Source: Verrucomicrobiota bacterium (GTDB taxonomy: Bacteria; Verrucomicrobiota; Verrucomicrobiia; Limisphaerales; AV2). Taken from it: a DNA stretch of 7,108 nucleotides. The notes under the pieces were generated by a model. It made no database searches, was not told the origin of the DNA, and was given only the letters and a program-made list of their open reading frames with translations. Each line of letters begins with the position of its first letter. The first letter of the stretch is position 1. Location: positions 1-7,108 of the forward strand of contig QHOP01000237.1 of the NCBI GenBank assembly GCA_003219345.1, written 5' to 3'. Both the position numbers and the translations under genes were made by a program. This document shows positions 6,601-7,108 of the stretch, piece after piece.

Positions 6601-7108
6601 CCGCGGCACGCCATGGCAGACGGTCTATTTGAAAGCGACCGTTGAACCGACCAACAATTGGGCGAAATGGTCCGGCCGCTTCGACACGCATCCGACCAAC
6701 GATTGGCATCTCGTGGGCCTCTTCACCACCGCGCTCAACGACAACGCGGCCCGCGGATTGTTGTCGGTCAACCAGACGAACAGCGCTGCCTGGTCCGCCG
6801 TGCTGGGCGGCGTGTCGGTCCTGACGAACCTGTCAGCCAAGCCGCAGAGTGGCGGCAGTCCGGTTTACACGAACCTGTTCGTTGAGCCGGCCTCGTGGCA
6901 ACTGGAGAATATCGTCTCGAACATCAACGCGACGCGGTTGCAGATGCCAAATCAGGCGTTTCCGGACCTGGGCAGTGTGTTGGCATCGCCGGCCTTGACC
7001 ACCAACTCGCCGTACCTGAACCTGTCCCCAAATCAAACCCAATATGGGATTCGGGACGAAGTTTACGAACGCATTCCCCAGCAGATTCTGTCGTTGCTCA
7101 AAGAAGAC
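3608..7108 (+). CDS. Giant PilX/GspK-like protein, Verru_Chthon cassette protein A family (3' end cut by the window)
   Basis: A single frame stays open for 1167 codons from ATG 3608 to the right edge with no stop. The N-terminus MKRKSQRGVALVITLIML matches PilX/GspK prepilins: basic leader, Gly8/Val9 as the likely cleavage site, and no Glu at +5 (Ile13), as in GspK. Behind the helix, AKLAADAGQARAL (48-60) matches the 'A-x-AeaG-xx-A' helix of PilX/GspK. The remaining ~1100 residues are a polar, Asn/Thr/Pro-rich, probably beta-rich exported region with one Cys and no recognised enzyme motif. It contains a calcium-loop-like DLNRNGRFD (155-163) followed by FDTNG (171-175), and a small NPNGF tandem (86-95). 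I assign it to cassette protein A (TIGR02600), the long member of that cassette. GspK caps type II pseudopili, so a tip or display role is inferred. The start overlaps the previous stop (ATGA). The frame ends in YERIPQQILSLLKED, which looks close to a natural C-terminus, but the stop is not visible. Confidence 0.85.
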   Translation, partial: MKRKSQRGVALVITLIMLAIVTVMAVLFLGTSRRERASVTLRKNLTDAKLAADAGQARALSEVVARITAQSNLFAYDFLVSTNFINPNGFNPNGFKLPPANWTNVSYVYANSGLPLNRDADIRQNQVNLFYDPRPPVFVVTNLTSGASEFRFYLDLNRNGRFDTNGVQRIFDTNGIITQATALLAGDPEWIGILEHPDLPHSPSNRFIGRYAFVLVPAGKTLDINFLHNNARNPGVSRPVTPDFFRNQGVGSWEINLAAFFRELNTNTWNANSYAYNPASNLRSGGYAFGDALSILTNRYQSRWTSLKSVNQAFGLPIGNLFRNDQIDEYSDGPLMTDIHPPLESNRDNPAQPWSGSYNTNGFVSIFELFDTNKVSTNLINGRLRPTLVRPGTYNQNTFYRLMAQLGTDSLPANRNKLNLNYDNVNQLTGQIDPSAVAGFTNWTPLRFFTNAADQMLRSQSSNLLSAIGITNVTLSVTNIPVYPTNLYLASVHRLLQLAANIGDATTNRFQLSTGTNIIYAPSVFRPAFLNDGKSIFIAGYHEVFDTNFLKDPWLDLNNQAARNAIIPPGTIKTNVNVYGIGLVIGAKKGLPSFNEFLLQSDVQVSRRLQVRKDRKFQQAYEIGISNYFALEAWNSYTQACPMPLTMMIVTNQASLLLTNENNPPFNGPMSLAFTNIGTSFTTNFPAYTSWQAREFKVPLERLEVFVPDSEFHFDQLPYLRRIQNGISFDVKQNDFRVPNWKLIVTNRVVYALVAKDLSNTPRIVDFVNPGNMVGGMDIARALVGATNAFGADQGQDFSGIYWLTNRIASGAVNPYTAPLNSTRGITNQLNVSLNDVLKDDEWNSYSKNQIDGDEKKKAIDGFRKFMGLPPIFYPNDTSVPTETFWQVPFTPTRKLDQQLSWQVNDPLVHYTLQDLYDRFYTDTNTVQALLPRQSPQDNNIRKQNWRYRPWGGKPGKDPSDDASARDLALKDPLITQSDDWDFPTNKFPNLGWLGRVHRGTPWQTVYLKATVEPTNNWAKWSGRFDTHPTNDWHLVGLFTTALNDNAARGLLSVNQTNSAAWSAVLGGVSVLTNLSAKPQSGGSPVYTNLFVEPASWQLENIVSNINATRLQMPNQAFPDLGSVLASPALTTNSPYLNLSPNQTQYGIRDEVYERIPQQILSLLKED
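3863..3892 (+). repeat. Two-copy 15-bp tandem repeat encoding NPNGF
   Basis: Two adjacent 15-base units encode Asn-Pro-Asn-Gly-Phe twice, at residues 86-95 of the cassette A protein. They differ at three bases, all synonymous third positions. It is a short in-frame duplication inside the coding sequence, just after the N-terminal helix region. Confidence 0.6.

Overview
The window holds one co-directional, tightly packed gene cluster on the + strand. It encodes five pilin-like (type IV filament) proteins, and the last gene runs off the right edge. Four of them match my recollection of the 'Verru_Chthon cassette' families D, B, C and A (TIGR02596, 02598, 02599, 02600), described from Verrucomicrobium and Chthoniobacter. 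That match, moderate GC, weak or absent Shine-Dalgarno sequences and very Thr-Asn-rich exported proteins point to a member of Verrucomicrobiota, perhaps Pedosphaera/Limisphaera-like. The phylum is fairly likely; anything finer is a guess.

Layout: bases 1-236 have no gene I can assign, apart from a 14-bp GC palindrome at 200-213. The cluster follows: a GspG-like pseudopilin (237-1055), a GspH-like protein (cassette D, 1065-1868), a PilV/GspI-like protein (cassette B, 1918-2697), a PilW/GspJ-like protein (cassette C, 2694-3611) and a giant PilX/GspK-like protein (cassette A, 3608 to beyond 7108). The last three genes are joined by two 4-base ATGA stop/start overlaps. No terminator, RNA gene, mobile element or CRISPR array is visible.

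How the genes may work together: the order G-H-I-J-K is that of pseudopilin genes in type II secretion operons. In those systems GspG is the major subunit and H, I, J and K build the tip, with K as the cap. By analogy this cluster would encode a pseudopilus-like filament capped by a protein of at least 1167 residues, against roughly 300 for a normal GspK. No ATPase, inner-membrane platform, secretin or prepilin peptidase lies in the window, so the machine that assembles it must be encoded elsewhere. What the filament binds, secretes or displays cannot be read from the sequence. The most unusual signals are the giant tip protein, the strong Thr-Asn dipeptide enrichment in the four cassette proteins but not in the GspG-like one, and the Ala rather than Gly at the prepilin cleavage site of proteins D, B and C.
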